From positions 1-64,000 of the forward strand of contig CAJFOT010000053.1 in the NCBI GenBank assembly GCA_904397815.1: a stretch of 64,000 nucleotides of DNA, written 5' to 3'. A program made the translations under genes and the position numbers. Every line of letters starts with the position of its first letter. Within the stretch, counting starts at the first letter, position 1. The stretch is from Candidatus Paralachnospira sangeri. Its GTDB lineage: Bacteria; Bacillota; Clostridia; Lachnospirales; Lachnospiraceae. Shown here piece after piece: positions 16,849 through 26,199 of this stretch. A model generated the notes under the pieces. That model was not told where the DNA came from. It saw only the letters and a list, made by a program, of their open reading frames with translations, and made no database searches.

Positions 16849-17130
16849 CGGAACCTGAAATGGATTAAAGATCTGGTCTGCCTGAAGAAATGCGGCATGA
16901 GCATTCAGGAAATGAAGGAGTACCTTGATCTCTGCCTCCAGGGCGCCTCTACCATCCCCCAGCGCAAAATCATGCTGGCCGGAAAACGTGAAGCACTGCT
17001 GGCCTCCATCGCAGAGCTGGAAAACTGTGTATCATATATTGACTGGAAGCAGGAGTTCTACGATGATGTCCTCACAGGCAAGCAGCCCTATGTCAGCAAT
17101 CTGATTCAGGTGGAAGACAGCGGGGAATAA
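16849..17130 (+). pseudogene. MerR family regulator, C-terminal fragment
   Basis: The plus-strand frame from about 16849 reads NLKWIKDLVCLKKCGMSIQE and continues through EMKEYLDLCLQGASTIPQRK to a coiled coil and FYDDVLTGKQPYVSNLI. These are helix 3-5 and the dimerisation coil of MerR regulators that control clostridial reductase and flavodoxin genes. The DNA-binding helix-turn-helix is missing, being replaced by the flippase fragment on the other strand. An ATG at 16897 exists, but a MerR without its DNA-binding domain would not regulate. It ends directly at element B. Confidence 0.7.
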
Positions 17131-17530
17131 TTTTCATTCAGGAGCTGTCATCAGCCGGACAGATATGTAACCCGCCGACAGCCAGAACCGCCGGACAGAG
17201 CCGCCTGGGTTTGGGGCGCCGCGCCATATTGACAGGGCAGTCTGCCGCATATGCAGGCCCGATCTACAGGTACTTGCAGATTCTGAGGCGGTTTTTTCAA
17301 GCGAAAACCGGTTTACAAAACCGATTTTCGAGGACTTCCTGAGGGAAAAGCATCAGGCTTTTCCCGAAGATAAGTCCGGTCCTGAAAAATCACGGCGTCA
17401 TCTGCTTAGTACCTGTTCGGGCCGGGAATCAAGCGGCAGAATGTCCCGCCCATATGGCGTTTTGCCCCAGAGCGTTGTCTCCCCGTCCGGCGGTTCGTAC
17501 CTCCCGCCTGCTGATGAACGAAAACATATA
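17128..17530. mobile_element. Giant inverted-repeat element B with CATCAGG-loop motif
   Basis: Non-coding. Left edge ATTTTCATTCAGGAGCTGTC and, on the other strand from 17526, GTTTTCGTTCATCAGCAGG give terminal inverted repeats like those of the 52.7 kb element. Nested stems run inward: 17222-17275 pairs with 17405-17460, a hairpin lies at about 17303-17331, and 17343-17350 pairs with 17358-17365 around the loop CATCAGG. Flanks of the last hairpin (GGACTT and AAGTCC) pair with each other. The same arrangement, with different stem bases, occurs at 48081-48242. Confidence 0.6.
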
Positions 17531-17568
17531 CATTTCCGAATGGACGCCTGCGGCGCCTGTCTCCTTCA

Positions 17569-18981
17569 TTAGTGTGTTTCAATATAGGTAAAATATTTCT
17601 CTTCCAGCCCGGATCCGGACAGTACCTCTTTTACCCTGCGCATCGCCGCGGCGTCAGGCTGCGGCTTGTTTTCCTCGTAGACTTTCAGAAGCCGGTTCAT
17701 TTCTTTGTCGATGCTTTCTTTAAAGTAGTCCGCGCCCTTTGCGTTTCGCCCGCCGATCCGGGGAGAGTAGATATCCCCGAAATGATCCAGGGTATAGTCT
17801 GAGGTCACAAAGCTTCCGTCATGTCCCACTTCCTTGATTTCATCCAGATTCAGTGTTTCCTCATTCACCTCAATGGGTGTGAAGGCTGTTTTTACCTGCC
17901 GGATAATTTCAAAATCAATAATCATCTTTTCGAAGGAAGTGGCATTCACGCTGTCCATCACCCCGCCTGCTTCCATAACCAGGTTAATTCCGTGACGATA
18001 TGCGGAGGAAAAGGTCAGCATAGATTCATAACCTGCCTGGCAATTAATCACTGGGGCATCTGTCTGGCATCCGCCTCCTCTGGAGGGAAGGCCGTAGAAT
18101 TTGCCCATATTTGCGGCGAAGCCCTGCATCAGCGTTCCTTCGGGAGCCGCGCAGGCGAAGGTGATGCCGCCCCGCATATCTGCCGCCGTAGACTGTATTC
18201 CAAATACCACAGGCGTGCCGGGACGGATCATCTGCGCCAGCACGATGCCTGCCAGGCTTTCCGCCGCGCCGCTGGCGATCGTCCCTGCCATGGAAAGAGA
18301 GCCCGTAGCGCCCAGCATAGCGGCAGGGCACAGGATCGCCGGCTGGCCGTACTCTGCCAGCAGCATCAGACAATCCAGCATTCTCTCATCCAGAGACAGA
18401 GGTGAAACAGTATTAATCAGCGCAATCATTCTGGGCTTCTCTGCCAGCGCCTCTTTTCCGCCAAACAGCTCACAGGCAGCCTCCATAATCAGTTCCATTT
18501 CCCGCTTAAATCCGGTAGGCAGCATAATCGCCTTTTCCGAATGTGTCAATGTGGCGTAAAACATCTCAACAGCCGCTGTGTCTTCCGGCACATCTCCCGG
18601 CTGGATCATAATGCCGCCATTGATCGAATAGCTCTCTTCCGCCTCTATCAGTTTCAGGCATTTGATATAATCCTCCATGGTGCCCGGCCGGCGGTTCCCC
18701 TCCCAGTCGTCAATAAACGCGCATCCGTAGGTGGGAGCAGGATTGACATGATCCTGGCCGATCACCACATCATACCTGGGATTTCTGGCATAGATGGTGA
18801 AGGACTCCGGGGCCATTCTCACCCATTTCATCACCTGCTCCTCTGTAAAATAGGCTGTGTTCCCCTCCATTTTAATCCCGTTATTTTTCAGGATTTCCGC
18901 CGCCTTTTCATTGTGGATTCTGACCCCCACCTCTCTCATGATCTCCATAGCGGCATTGTGAATCATCTGTTCTCTGGTCAT
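17569..18981 (-). CDS. MttB-family trimethylamine:corrinoid methyltransferase homologue
   Basis: A 470-residue TIM-barrel protein of the MttB superfamily, with segments such as PTYGCAFIDDWEGNRRPGT, YSINGGIM, LGATGSLSMAGTIASGAAES and FYGLPSRGGGCQTDAP. The frame is open throughout with no in-frame UAG, so this is a non-pyrrolysine member. Such proteins demethylate quaternary amines (glycine betaine, proline betaine, carnitine, butyrobetaine) onto a corrinoid protein. No corrinoid protein or activase is adjacent; a TIM-barrel isomerase, MFS transporter and TetR regulator are. Substrate unknown. Confidence 0.85.
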   Translation of the reverse strand: MTREQMIHNAAMEIMREVGVRIHNEKAAEILKNNGIKMEGNTAYFTEEQVMKWVRMAPESFTIYARNPRYDVVIGQDHVNPAPTYGCAFIDDWEGNRRPGTMEDYIKCLKLIEAEESYSINGGIMIQPGDVPEDTAAVEMFYATLTHSEKAIMLPTGFKREMELIMEAACELFGGKEALAEKPRMIALINTVSPLSLDERMLDCLMLLAEYGQPAILCPAAMLGATGSLSMAGTIASGAAESLAGIVLAQMIRPGTPVVFGIQSTAADMRGGITFACAAPEGTLMQGFAANMGKFYGLPSRGGGCQTDAPVINCQAGYESMLTFSSAYRHGINLVMEAGGVMDSVNATSFEKMIIDFEIIRQVKTAFTPIEVNEETLNLDEIKEVGHDGSFVTSDYTLDHFGDIYSPRIGGRNAKGADYFKESIDKEMNRLLKVYEENKPQPDAAAMRRVKEVLSGSGLEEKYFTYIETH

Positions 18982-19008
18982 ATTGATACCTCCCGATTTC
19001 TTTATTTT

Positions 19009-19947
19009 TTATCTGTTTCTGACACCCAGTTTCAGCACATCTCTCAGATAGCGCACACTCTCCTCACAGGCCTGAAGCTCTCTGGCCCGCGCCTCCTCGA
19101 TCGGCTCATCCAGGCTTTTAAAAGCGATTTCATTTTCAAAAATAATTTTATCCATAGAAGATTTTTCCCGGATCTGGGCAACCATCTTCGGGCAGTCCAT
19201 GGATCCCTGGCCGTGGGGCGCCCCGATATCATGGACTCCCAGAGGGTCAACTACAATAATATCATCGCTGAAGTGACAGCAAAATGCCCGGGGCAGCATC
19301 CGTTCCATGGCATAATAGGGATTTTCAATGACCTGCAGCGGATTCATAGTATCCACACAGGTGCCGATCAGCGGATGATTCAGCTGCTCTACAATCCAGA
19401 GAATCTCATCGGCGAAGGTATCTGTATGATTCTCAATGGCCACCTGCATCCCGTATTCCTCGATCAAGGGAATGGCCGCCCGGAATTCATCGTACCGGTC
19501 TGCCATCTGCCGCATCACTTCCGGGTGCATACAGGAACCATAAAGCTCCCTGGGCCTGATAATATCCAGGCTGAATTTTACCAGTTCCGCATCCAGCCAG
19601 TGTCCGATCTGCAGCGCTTCCTTCACAGTACAGTTAACCCGGGAATCGCTCCCCGCATGAAAAGAGGCGTTAAATTCCAGAAATAAGCCGTGAGCCTTCG
19701 CCGCCTCTGCGACTTTTCTCAAATTCTCTTCCGAAAAAGGATTTTCCGCCGCTGTGGTCAGCAAATCCACCTTCGTAATCTGCAGGCCGTCCAGTTCCCA
19801 CTCCTCTGCCTTCTCCATCAGCTCATAAAGAGACATCACCTGCTCGAAATAGTAGTCCTTCCCAAAGCCCCAGCTTTCTCCGAGTCCGAAAAAATGAAGG
19901 GTGTACGTGTGCATTCCCAGTCTGAGAGGTCTGTTCTGTTTCATCAT
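19009..19947 (-). CDS. Sugar phosphate isomerase/epimerase-like TIM-barrel protein
   Basis: A 312-residue protein of the AP-endonuclease-2/xylose-isomerase-like TIM-barrel family. Metal-binding segments are recognisable: IENHTDTF (Glu and His), GTCVDTMNP (Asp), CCHFSDDI (His) and GQGSMDCPKMV followed by a final Glu in IIFENEIAF. These enzymes isomerise or epimerise sugars and polyols, or act on aromatic catabolites. It lies 27 nt upstream of the MttB-type gene and 46 nt downstream of an MFS gene, so all three are probably co-transcribed for uptake and breakdown of one compound. Confidence 0.8.
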   Translation of the reverse strand: MMKQNRPLRLGMHTYTLHFFGLGESWGFGKDYYFEQVMSLYELMEKAEEWELDGLQITKVDLLTTAAENPFSEENLRKVAEAAKAHGLFLEFNASFHAGSDSRVNCTVKEALQIGHWLDAELVKFSLDIIRPRELYGSCMHPEVMRQMADRYDEFRAAIPLIEEYGMQVAIENHTDTFADEILWIVEQLNHPLIGTCVDTMNPLQVIENPYYAMERMLPRAFCCHFSDDIIVVDPLGVHDIGAPHGQGSMDCPKMVAQIREKSSMDKIIFENEIAFKSLDEPIEEARARELQACEESVRYLRDVLKLGVRNR

Positions 19948-19993
19948 ATTTTTTCTCCTCCTGATAAAATAATTGAAATAATCAACCTTGTTT

Positions 19994-21316
19994 TTATACG
20001 CCTCCGGCTTTCAGTTTTTTCGAATACCTGACCGTAATCACTGCTGTTGCAATGCCCAGGACACCGCATCCGATCACCCAGTACCAGATCAGGTCATAGC
20101 CGAAGGCTCCGTAAGTATCCAGCCATATGCCTGCCAGCTTCGCAAAATACACGTCCGGCAGATAGCAGATCAGAGAAATAACACCGGTAGCCACTCCGGT
20201 CATGGACAGCGGAATTCCCACCTCTCCCAGGGTGGCGAAATAAATCCCCCGCATTCCGGTATAAACAGCAGCAAACAAAAACGACATCACCACACAGAGC
20301 AGCGCGCTGTTCTTTGTGAAAAGCACCGCTCCTGTCAGAACTGTGGCTGCAGCCAGATAATAGCCCAGCGTCTTGACCTTTGATCCGATCCGGTCAGCAA
20401 TAAAGCCGATCGCCAGCGTTGACAGTCCTGCGATAATATAATTCCGCACCACTGCAAACGTGCTGGCCTGGGTCTGGGAAATGCCCAGAACATTCACCGT
20501 ATAGGATCCCAGATAACCATTGGCCGCAGACGTAAAGGAAAAGCAGAAAAAAATCAGCAGTGACAGCAGCCAGGTTCCCGGCATCTTCAGCACCTTTACC
20601 ACTGCGGCAGCCGTCAGCTTTTCCTGAATGTCTCCCGCCGCCTCTGACGGAGTGAGCTCTCTTTCCTCCGCTCCGATGATACGGTTGGGAAGGATCAAAA
20701 ATACAAGAAGGGCCAGCACCAGAAATAAGCCGCCATTAAAAAACAGCATATTCCTCCACTGGGCGCCCAGAACCTCCAGGTCTGTGGTATTTCCCGGCAT
20801 AATCGCCCGGTTCAGCAGCGCCACCCCCAGAAAGCCCAGTATCATCCCCATGATCGCCCGTATAAATTCTGATATGGAAAACATGGAACCCTGCTCAGCA
20901 GCTGTGCCCAGTTTCCGCGTTGTTTTCAGATAAGCATTCCAGATAAAAAAGCTGGTTCCCACGCCGTAAAAAATATGAATAATAATAATGGACAGCCGAT
21001 CCGGAACAATCCCCAGCCAGAAAGAACACAGGCCCATCATTGCAGATCCGATGATCAGCAGCCATTTTTCTCCGTATTTGTCTGCCAGAATGCCGCCGAT
21101 GGGATATCCTGCCGTACATACCAGGCCGAACCAGAAACTGTAATCTCCGATAAACTCATTCACATTAGCGGCAGAAGCCACCGCCTTATATTCCGAAAAC
21201 AGCAGCACCATCTGGTCATAATAACTGTAGCGGAGAAACGGCACATACACCATCGCGCCTGCCATCAGCGATATTACAATCAGCACCAGCCATCGCTTTT
21301 TCCCTGTAATGAACAT
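19994..21316 (-). CDS. MFS transporter
   Basis: A 440-residue major facilitator with 12 predicted helices. The loop between helices 2 and 3 has GGILADKYGEKW and the mirrored loop after helix 8 has IGFIADRIGSKVKTLG, both typical of MFS. It heads the isomerase-methyltransferase operon and follows a TetR gene with a possible operator in between. Likely the importer of the operon's substrate. Confidence 0.88.
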   Translation of the reverse strand: MFITGKKRWLVLIVISLMAGAMVYVPFLRYSYYDQMVLLFSEYKAVASAANVNEFIGDYSFWFGLVCTAGYPIGGILADKYGEKWLLIIGSAMMGLCSFWLGIVPDRLSIIIIHIFYGVGTSFFIWNAYLKTTRKLGTAAEQGSMFSISEFIRAIMGMILGFLGVALLNRAIMPGNTTDLEVLGAQWRNMLFFNGGLFLVLALLVFLILPNRIIGAEERELTPSEAAGDIQEKLTAAAVVKVLKMPGTWLLSLLIFFCFSFTSAANGYLGSYTVNVLGISQTQASTFAVVRNYIIAGLSTLAIGFIADRIGSKVKTLGYYLAAATVLTGAVLFTKNSALLCVVMSFLFAAVYTGMRGIYFATLGEVGIPLSMTGVATGVISLICYLPDVYFAKLAGIWLDTYGAFGYDLIWYWVIGCGVLGIATAVITVRYSKKLKAGGV

Positions 21317-21387
21317 AACTCCCTCCTATTTTCCATTAACGCTTATTCAGGACCCGTCCGCAAGTCCTCTCCTGTTCAATAAATAAA

Positions 21388-21424
21388 CGTGTTCACTTTT
21401 TAGGGCAAAAAATAAGTTAACACG
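21388..21424 (-). promoter_or_regulatory. Candidate operator between tetR and the MFS operon
   Basis: CGTGTTCAC (21388-21396) and GTTAACACG (21416-21424) form a 9-bp inverted repeat with one mismatch and a 19-nt spacer, in the 129-nt gap upstream of the MFS gene. Position and symmetry suit binding by the adjacent TetR protein. No strong -35/-10 pair was found, so this is tentative. Confidence 0.35.
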
Positions 21425-21445
21425 CTCTCTTACCCACAATCAAAT

Positions 21446-22138
21446 CTAATGCGCTTCCCCCTCCTTCTCTGATTCTTCCATTTTCGCAGGCATGTAGACT
21501 CTTTCCAGATTTTTCATAATCATCCAGTTGCACGTCTGCTCTCCCTGCCGTCTTTCTTCCAGATCACAGTCCATATACATCTCCAGCATTCCCTTCACGA
21601 TCAGTGTATTAGACCGGCTGTAATAATCCGCGTCCTCATCCGACAGCAGATTGTAATTCGCTGCCCGCCTCAGCATCAGAAAATCTCTCTCTCTGATATT
21701 GTCAGTAAACAGCAGCGTATAAAAATACGCCGGATACCGCTCTGAACCGCTCACGGGAAACAGGTCAAAATATTCTTCCAGAGCGTCTGAAAACACGGCA
21801 TTATACTGTCCCCAGAACAGCCGGTAGTACAGATCCGGTCTCTCAAAGGCATATCGGTTAAACAGCTTCCATCCCTCGACATAAGACTCCATCAGATCGC
21901 CGCCGGAATCCATCAGCTGCCCATATTCCGTCATATAATCAATAAAGAACCGAACCGCCCCCAGAATAATCAGATATTCCAGATTTTCGAAATGTCTGTA
22001 CAGAGCGGCAGGAGAACAGTGGTTTTCTTTTGCGAATTCTCTTACCGTAATTTCCGAGGCGTTCTTCACTTTTAAATTGTGATACATTGACACGATGAGC
22101 CGCCGTTTTGTTTCATTTCCTTTTTCGTAAACAGCCAT
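21446..22138 (-). CDS. TetR family transcriptional regulator
   Basis: About 230 residues. The N-terminal helix-turn-helix reads ITVREFAKENHCSPAALYRHF, matching TetR_N; the rest is a helical ligand domain. I start at ATG 22138 (GAAAGAGATG upstream); a longer ORF begins at 22303 without a ribosome site and overlaps hairpins. It lies just upstream of the MFS-isomerase-MttB operon on the same strand and probably controls it. The ligand is unknown. Confidence 0.85.
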   Translation of the reverse strand: MAVYEKGNETKRRLIVSMYHNLKVKNASEITVREFAKENHCSPAALYRHFENLEYLIILGAVRFFIDYMTEYGQLMDSGGDLMESYVEGWKLFNRYAFERPDLYYRLFWGQYNAVFSDALEEYFDLFPVSGSERYPAYFYTLLFTDNIRERDFLMLRRAANYNLLSDEDADYYSRSNTLIVKGMLEMYMDCDLEERRQGEQTCNWMIMKNLERVYMPAKMEESEKEGEAH

Positions 22139-22312
22139 ACTTGACACATCTCTTTCGCATTGTGGGTTTTCATATTTGCTGCTTTTTATTTCAGTTTTCC
22201 CTTTCAGATACTGCAAGGGGCAGATATGATTTTCGCCAATCACATCTGCCCCTGCAGCGGGCTGTCGGGAAAACAGACAGCCCTTACCGTATCTTCGATT
22301 CAATCCGATCCG

Positions 22313-22762
22313 TCAGATTTTCTTTCCCAGCTCTTCCGCTTCTTTCTGGCTGGTGGCCATGCCGCCGTATTCCAGTCCGTAGAGGGCCGCGAAACGTTTC
22401 ATGGAGTATTCTCCTGCTTCCAGCATCCACTGCTCGGGGGCGCCGCCCTGGAAGAGGAAGTAGAGGGTCTTTCCGGAGAACTCTCCTTTCTTCACCAGTC
22501 CATAGCACCGGTCCAGCACATTCCGCACAGAGCCGCAGATATTGTGCCAGTATACGGGCGAGCCTACTGCCACAATGTCTGCCTCTCTGATTTTTCCCAG
22601 CACCTCGTCCAGCTGATCCCCGGGCAGCTTCTGGCCATAGCAGCCGATCACATAATCGGTCAGGTTCACAGTCTCGTAATCCTTTCCCTTCAGCAGAGCC
22701 GCTGCCAGCGCGGCTGTCTTCCCGTTCTTGTTCGGGCTTCCGTTGATAAATAAAGTCTTCAT
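22313..22762 (-). CDS. NAD(P)H-dependent flavin reductase / flavodoxin-like protein
   Basis: A 149-residue NADPH-dependent FMN reductase-type protein beginning MKTLFINGSPNKNGKTAALA, the usual FMN phosphate loop, with GSPVYWHNICGSVRNVLDRC later. Such proteins reduce quinones, nitro or azo compounds. It follows the iron alcohol dehydrogenase by 36 nt and is probably co-transcribed. The stretch between it and tetR (22139-22312) holds two GC hairpins without a clear T-run. Confidence 0.85.
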   Translation of the reverse strand: MKTLFINGSPNKNGKTAALAAALLKGKDYETVNLTDYVIGCYGQKLPGDQLDEVLGKIREADIVAVGSPVYWHNICGSVRNVLDRCYGLVKKGEFSGKTLYFLFQGGAPEQWMLEAGEYSMKRFAALYGLEYGGMATSQKEAEELGKKI

Positions 22763-22798
22763 GTTTCTCTCCTCCTCCTTGGATTCTCTTCTATTTCT

Positions 22799-23959
22799 TT
22801 ACCAGCACTCTTCCAGGATCTGCAGGATCTCATCCCTGGACAGCTTCTTGCAGCATCCTGCTGTGATATTGCAGGTGTCGGCGACTTTTTTCAGTACGCT
22901 CTTGTCTGTGAGTCCCATCTCTGTGAAGGATGTAGGCATGCCGATTTCTCTGATAAAGTCTGCCAGGGCCCGGATGCCGGCCTCTGCCTGTTCTTCTTCT
23001 GTCTTTCCCTCAGCCGGGATGCCCCATACTTCTCTGGCGAAGCGGGCGAACTGTCCCACATTCTCTTTATACAGATGCCGGTAGAGCACAGGATGGATTA
23101 CAGCCAGTCCCTGCCCATGATTACAGTTGGTAAAAGCGCCCAGCTGATGCTCGATCTGATGGGCCTGGAAGTCTGTCACCTTCCCGATTTTCAGGATGCC
23201 GTTCTCTCCCATGGCAGACGCCCACATCAGCTCGCTTCTGGCATTTTTGTCCTGGAGATCCTGTTTCACCAGACGGATGTTCCGGATGGTCCACCGCATA
23301 ACAGCCTCTCCGATCTCGTCAGATAAATTGATATCCCTGGGTGAGCCGAAATAGGTTTCCATACAATGGCTCAGGGTATCAAAAGCGCCGGAGATTACCT
23401 GCTTTTCAGGCAGTGACATGGTATAGGCAGGATCCAGTACAGCGAAAGCCGCATACGCGCCCAGCACGCCGGTCTTTTCCTCTGTCTCCTCATTGGTGAT
23501 CACTGCCCCGTTATTCATCTCCGCGCCGGTGCCGGAGGCGGTCACCACAGCGCCCATGGGCAGATAGCTGGTGGGAAATACATGATTTTTAAACTCCATC
23601 TCCCAGATGTCCTGATCGGTCACAGCCTGGGCCGCGATAATCTTGCAGCAGTCGATAACCGAACCGCCGCCTACTGCCAGGATGAAGTCCACACCCTGCT
23701 CTCTGGCCAGGGCCGCCCCTTCCTGCACCTTCTTATAAGTAGGATTGGGCATGATGCCGGGGAAATCCACGATCTCCTTTCCGGCTTCCTTCAGATAGCC
23801 GCAGATCTCATCATATACGCCGGAACGCTTCACAGAGCCTCCGCCGTAGGCCAGCATCACCTTTTTGCCGGTCTTTGCCAGTTCCGCCGGCAGTGCCTTT
23901 GCAGCTGCCTTTTCTCCGAAATAAACTTTCGTCGGATACGAATAAACAAAATCCTTCAT
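22799..23959 (-). CDS. Iron-dependent alcohol dehydrogenase
   Basis: A 386-residue group III alcohol dehydrogenase similar to butanol dehydrogenase/YqhD. NAD(P) site AVGGGSVIDCCK; iron ligands fall in GAFDTLSHCME (Asp and His), HQIEHQLGA (His) and CNHGQGLA (His). All are intact. It would reduce short-chain aldehydes with NAD(P)H in the cytoplasm. Downstream is a flavin reductase; the esterase lipoprotein gene lies 124 nt downstream on the other side of the ADH start, in the same direction. Confidence 0.92.
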   Translation of the reverse strand: MKDFVYSYPTKVYFGEKAAAKALPAELAKTGKKVMLAYGGGSVKRSGVYDEICGYLKEAGKEIVDFPGIMPNPTYKKVQEGAALAREQGVDFILAVGGGSVIDCCKIIAAQAVTDQDIWEMEFKNHVFPTSYLPMGAVVTASGTGAEMNNGAVITNEETEEKTGVLGAYAAFAVLDPAYTMSLPEKQVISGAFDTLSHCMETYFGSPRDINLSDEIGEAVMRWTIRNIRLVKQDLQDKNARSELMWASAMGENGILKIGKVTDFQAHQIEHQLGAFTNCNHGQGLAVIHPVLYRHLYKENVGQFARFAREVWGIPAEGKTEEEQAEAGIRALADFIREIGMPTSFTEMGLTDKSVLKKVADTCNITAGCCKKLSRDEILQILEECW

Positions 23960-24083
23960 GGTACACTTTCCTTTCGTTTTATTGTGTCATTTGCTGCAAA
24001 TACGGCAAATAAATTTGTCGTAATAATCGAATTACCGCTGATACCCGATATGCTGGTACCCGATATCAGGCAGAAAGCAGACG

Positions 24084-26129
24084 TCATTCTCCCTCCATCT
24101 GGCGCTCCCAGAAAGCAATGGCGTCGTCGATCCATCCCTCGGCCACGGTGCCGGTGCCCAGGCCGAATCCGTGTCCCAGCCCCGGATAGCAGTGGAATTC
24201 CGTATCAATGCCCAGGCTGCTCATGGCTTCCAGCCGCCGCTCCATCGTCCGCCAGCTGGCGATGCCGTCGCTGTCTCCCACACAGGCATAGGTGGGCGGG
24301 TCAGCTTCTGAATATTCACTGTGTCCGGTATACTGGATGATATCCGCTCCCGGCCTGGGCAAGTCAGCCCCGCCGAAAGCCGCCGGCCCGTAGGTACCCA
24401 GATAAGCCGCCATCCGTCCGCCGGCGCTGCCGCCCCAGAGAGAATAACAGTCGGTATCAACACCCAATTCCTCTGCATGGTCAAAAACGAAGGTGATGGC
24501 CCGGGCCAGATCCTCGCAGGCAGTCTGGGCGCCGGGACGGTAAATCAGGGCAAAGGCATTGTAGCCCCGCTTCGACAGCTCCAGGGCATGGGGAAAGCTG
24601 TCATGCATGGCGCCCACATAAGCGAAGCCGCCGCCGGCATTGCAGATGGCAAATTTCTCGCCGGGATTTCCCCGGAAGAAGAACAGCCCCGTATCCTCCT
24701 TGGCAGGATCTGCCGCCTTTTCTTCCTCTGTATAAATATCATAAAAAATAGTGTCTCCGGCCTGGGCATGATCCTTCATATAATTGACAATCTCCACCGT
24801 CTTATCCGGGTCGATATGGCTGTACCAGGTCAGCCGCAGCTCTCCCAGGGTATCACCGCTGTAATAAGCGGAATTAACCGGGAAAATCAGCCTGCCATAG
24901 TCCCCGAATACAGGATCATTAATCACATCCGCGATCCGTGTGTCTGCCGTATAGGATTCCCCTGTCTTCTGGCTGTTCTGATCTCCGTCATCATTCCAGA
25001 ACCAGCGCAGCCCATTATACGTATATTCCATCGCCGCTTCTCCGTTATGAGAATTTCCATCTTTGATCCGGAAGGCCAGATTGCCCTCCTCCTCATTGTC
25101 TGCCTCTGTGAAATTTCCGCTGGTCATACCAAGCATCCCCTGAATCTGCCGGGTAAAATACTCCCGCTCAAAATCTACTGACCCGGTCATCGCGAAAATG
25201 AAGAAATCCTCCGGTGAATGTCCGGAAGCGGTCACTGCCGCGTCCACATCGTCCCCTTCATAATCCATGGCCCCGCTCATCGGCATAAAATAGCGGCACT
25301 CATCCAGACAGTTCATAAAAATATACCAGGTCGTCACGCTTCCCATGGAAAATCCGCCGAAAGCCCTGTGGTCTCTGGATGCCTGAATATCCTCCGGCGA
25401 CGTGGACGCCGCATAGGTGGAATAGGTTCCCTCCACTGCCGGGATCAGGTCATTGACCAGCTCATTGTGATAGCGGACAGTCAGGGTGTTAAAAGCCAGG
25501 GAGTAATCTGCACTGTCCTCGCTGCTCTCATTGTTGTAAGTGGGGCAGACCACAATCAGCGGATCAAAATCTCCGTTGGCGATACTGTTGTCCAGCACAT
25601 TTTTCAGTGCGGCGGGCTGTTCCGGCGTACCCAGAAATGTGGTCTCATCGCTCCAGCCGCCATGCATCAGGTAGAGCACATTGTACTGGCGCGCCTCACT
25701 GTATCCGTAAGGGAGATAAACGATCGCCCGTTTTTCCAGCGGCTGCGTCTGCTCCTCATAGCTCCGGGATTCATAGGTCTGATAGAACAGCTCCGTCAGC
25801 GTTCCCTGCTGCCGGGCCGGCTGGTCATACCCCTCCGGAATCTCCTCCAGTTCACCGGAAATCCGGGCGCCGGTCCCCGGGTTCTCCGCCGTCTCACTGT
25901 CACGGTTTCCCCTTTCGGCTCCTTCTGGCCCTTCTGTTCCATCAGCAGCTCCGTTGCTTTCTCCGGCCACCGCTGTGTCTTCTTTCTCTGTATCCTGTTC
26001 CGTTCCTTTCGCTGCCTCTGCTGCAGACGCATCAGACACTTTCGTTGCTCCTTCCCTGCCGACACTGCAGCCGCCGATCAGCGCCGCCGTCAGAGCCAGC
26101 GCCAGGGCAAGGGCAATGATTCTCTCCAT
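24084..26129 (-). CDS. Double-esterase lipoprotein (CE1-like plus second hydrolase)
   Basis: A 681-residue surface protein. Signal peptide with lipobox IGGC (Cys21), acidic linker to about 100, then a CE1/esterase-D type domain: VLYLMHGGWSD oxyanion loop, nucleophile GGFSMGS (Ser261), Asp/His in DGNSHNGEAA. A second alpha/beta hydrolase covers about 480-680, with ICNAGGGFAY, nucleophile WGGSAGG (Ser568), GDSDG and GLGHGFG (His653). Both catalytic sets look complete. CE1 enzymes remove ferulate or acetate from xylan. Start ATG 26129 behind GGAGGTGG; the longer ORF from 26702 overlaps the next gene and is rejected. Copy 2 of the 67-nt element lies upstream. Confidence 0.85.
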   Translation of the reverse strand: MERIIALALALALTAALIGGCSVGREGATKVSDASAAEAAKGTEQDTEKEDTAVAGESNGAADGTEGPEGAERGNRDSETAENPGTGARISGELEEIPEGYDQPARQQGTLTELFYQTYESRSYEEQTQPLEKRAIVYLPYGYSEARQYNVLYLMHGGWSDETTFLGTPEQPAALKNVLDNSIANGDFDPLIVVCPTYNNESSEDSADYSLAFNTLTVRYHNELVNDLIPAVEGTYSTYAASTSPEDIQASRDHRAFGGFSMGSVTTWYIFMNCLDECRYFMPMSGAMDYEGDDVDAAVTASGHSPEDFFIFAMTGSVDFEREYFTRQIQGMLGMTSGNFTEADNEEEGNLAFRIKDGNSHNGEAAMEYTYNGLRWFWNDDGDQNSQKTGESYTADTRIADVINDPVFGDYGRLIFPVNSAYYSGDTLGELRLTWYSHIDPDKTVEIVNYMKDHAQAGDTIFYDIYTEEEKAADPAKEDTGLFFFRGNPGEKFAICNAGGGFAYVGAMHDSFPHALELSKRGYNAFALIYRPGAQTACEDLARAITFVFDHAEELGVDTDCYSLWGGSAGGRMAAYLGTYGPAAFGGADLPRPGADIIQYTGHSEYSEADPPTYACVGDSDGIASWRTMERRLEAMSSLGIDTEFHCYPGLGHGFGLGTGTVAEGWIDDAIAFWERQMEGE

Positions 26130-26199
26130 CTTTTTTGCCACCTCCGTCCGCGATCCGTCATATAACAAATGGCATATTACCAAGTATTTCTGATGGTTT

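Noticed and set aside
17569..18981. Pyrrolysine-containing MttB
   Set aside because: The reading frame is uninterrupted by UAG, so this is a non-pyrrolysine homologue.
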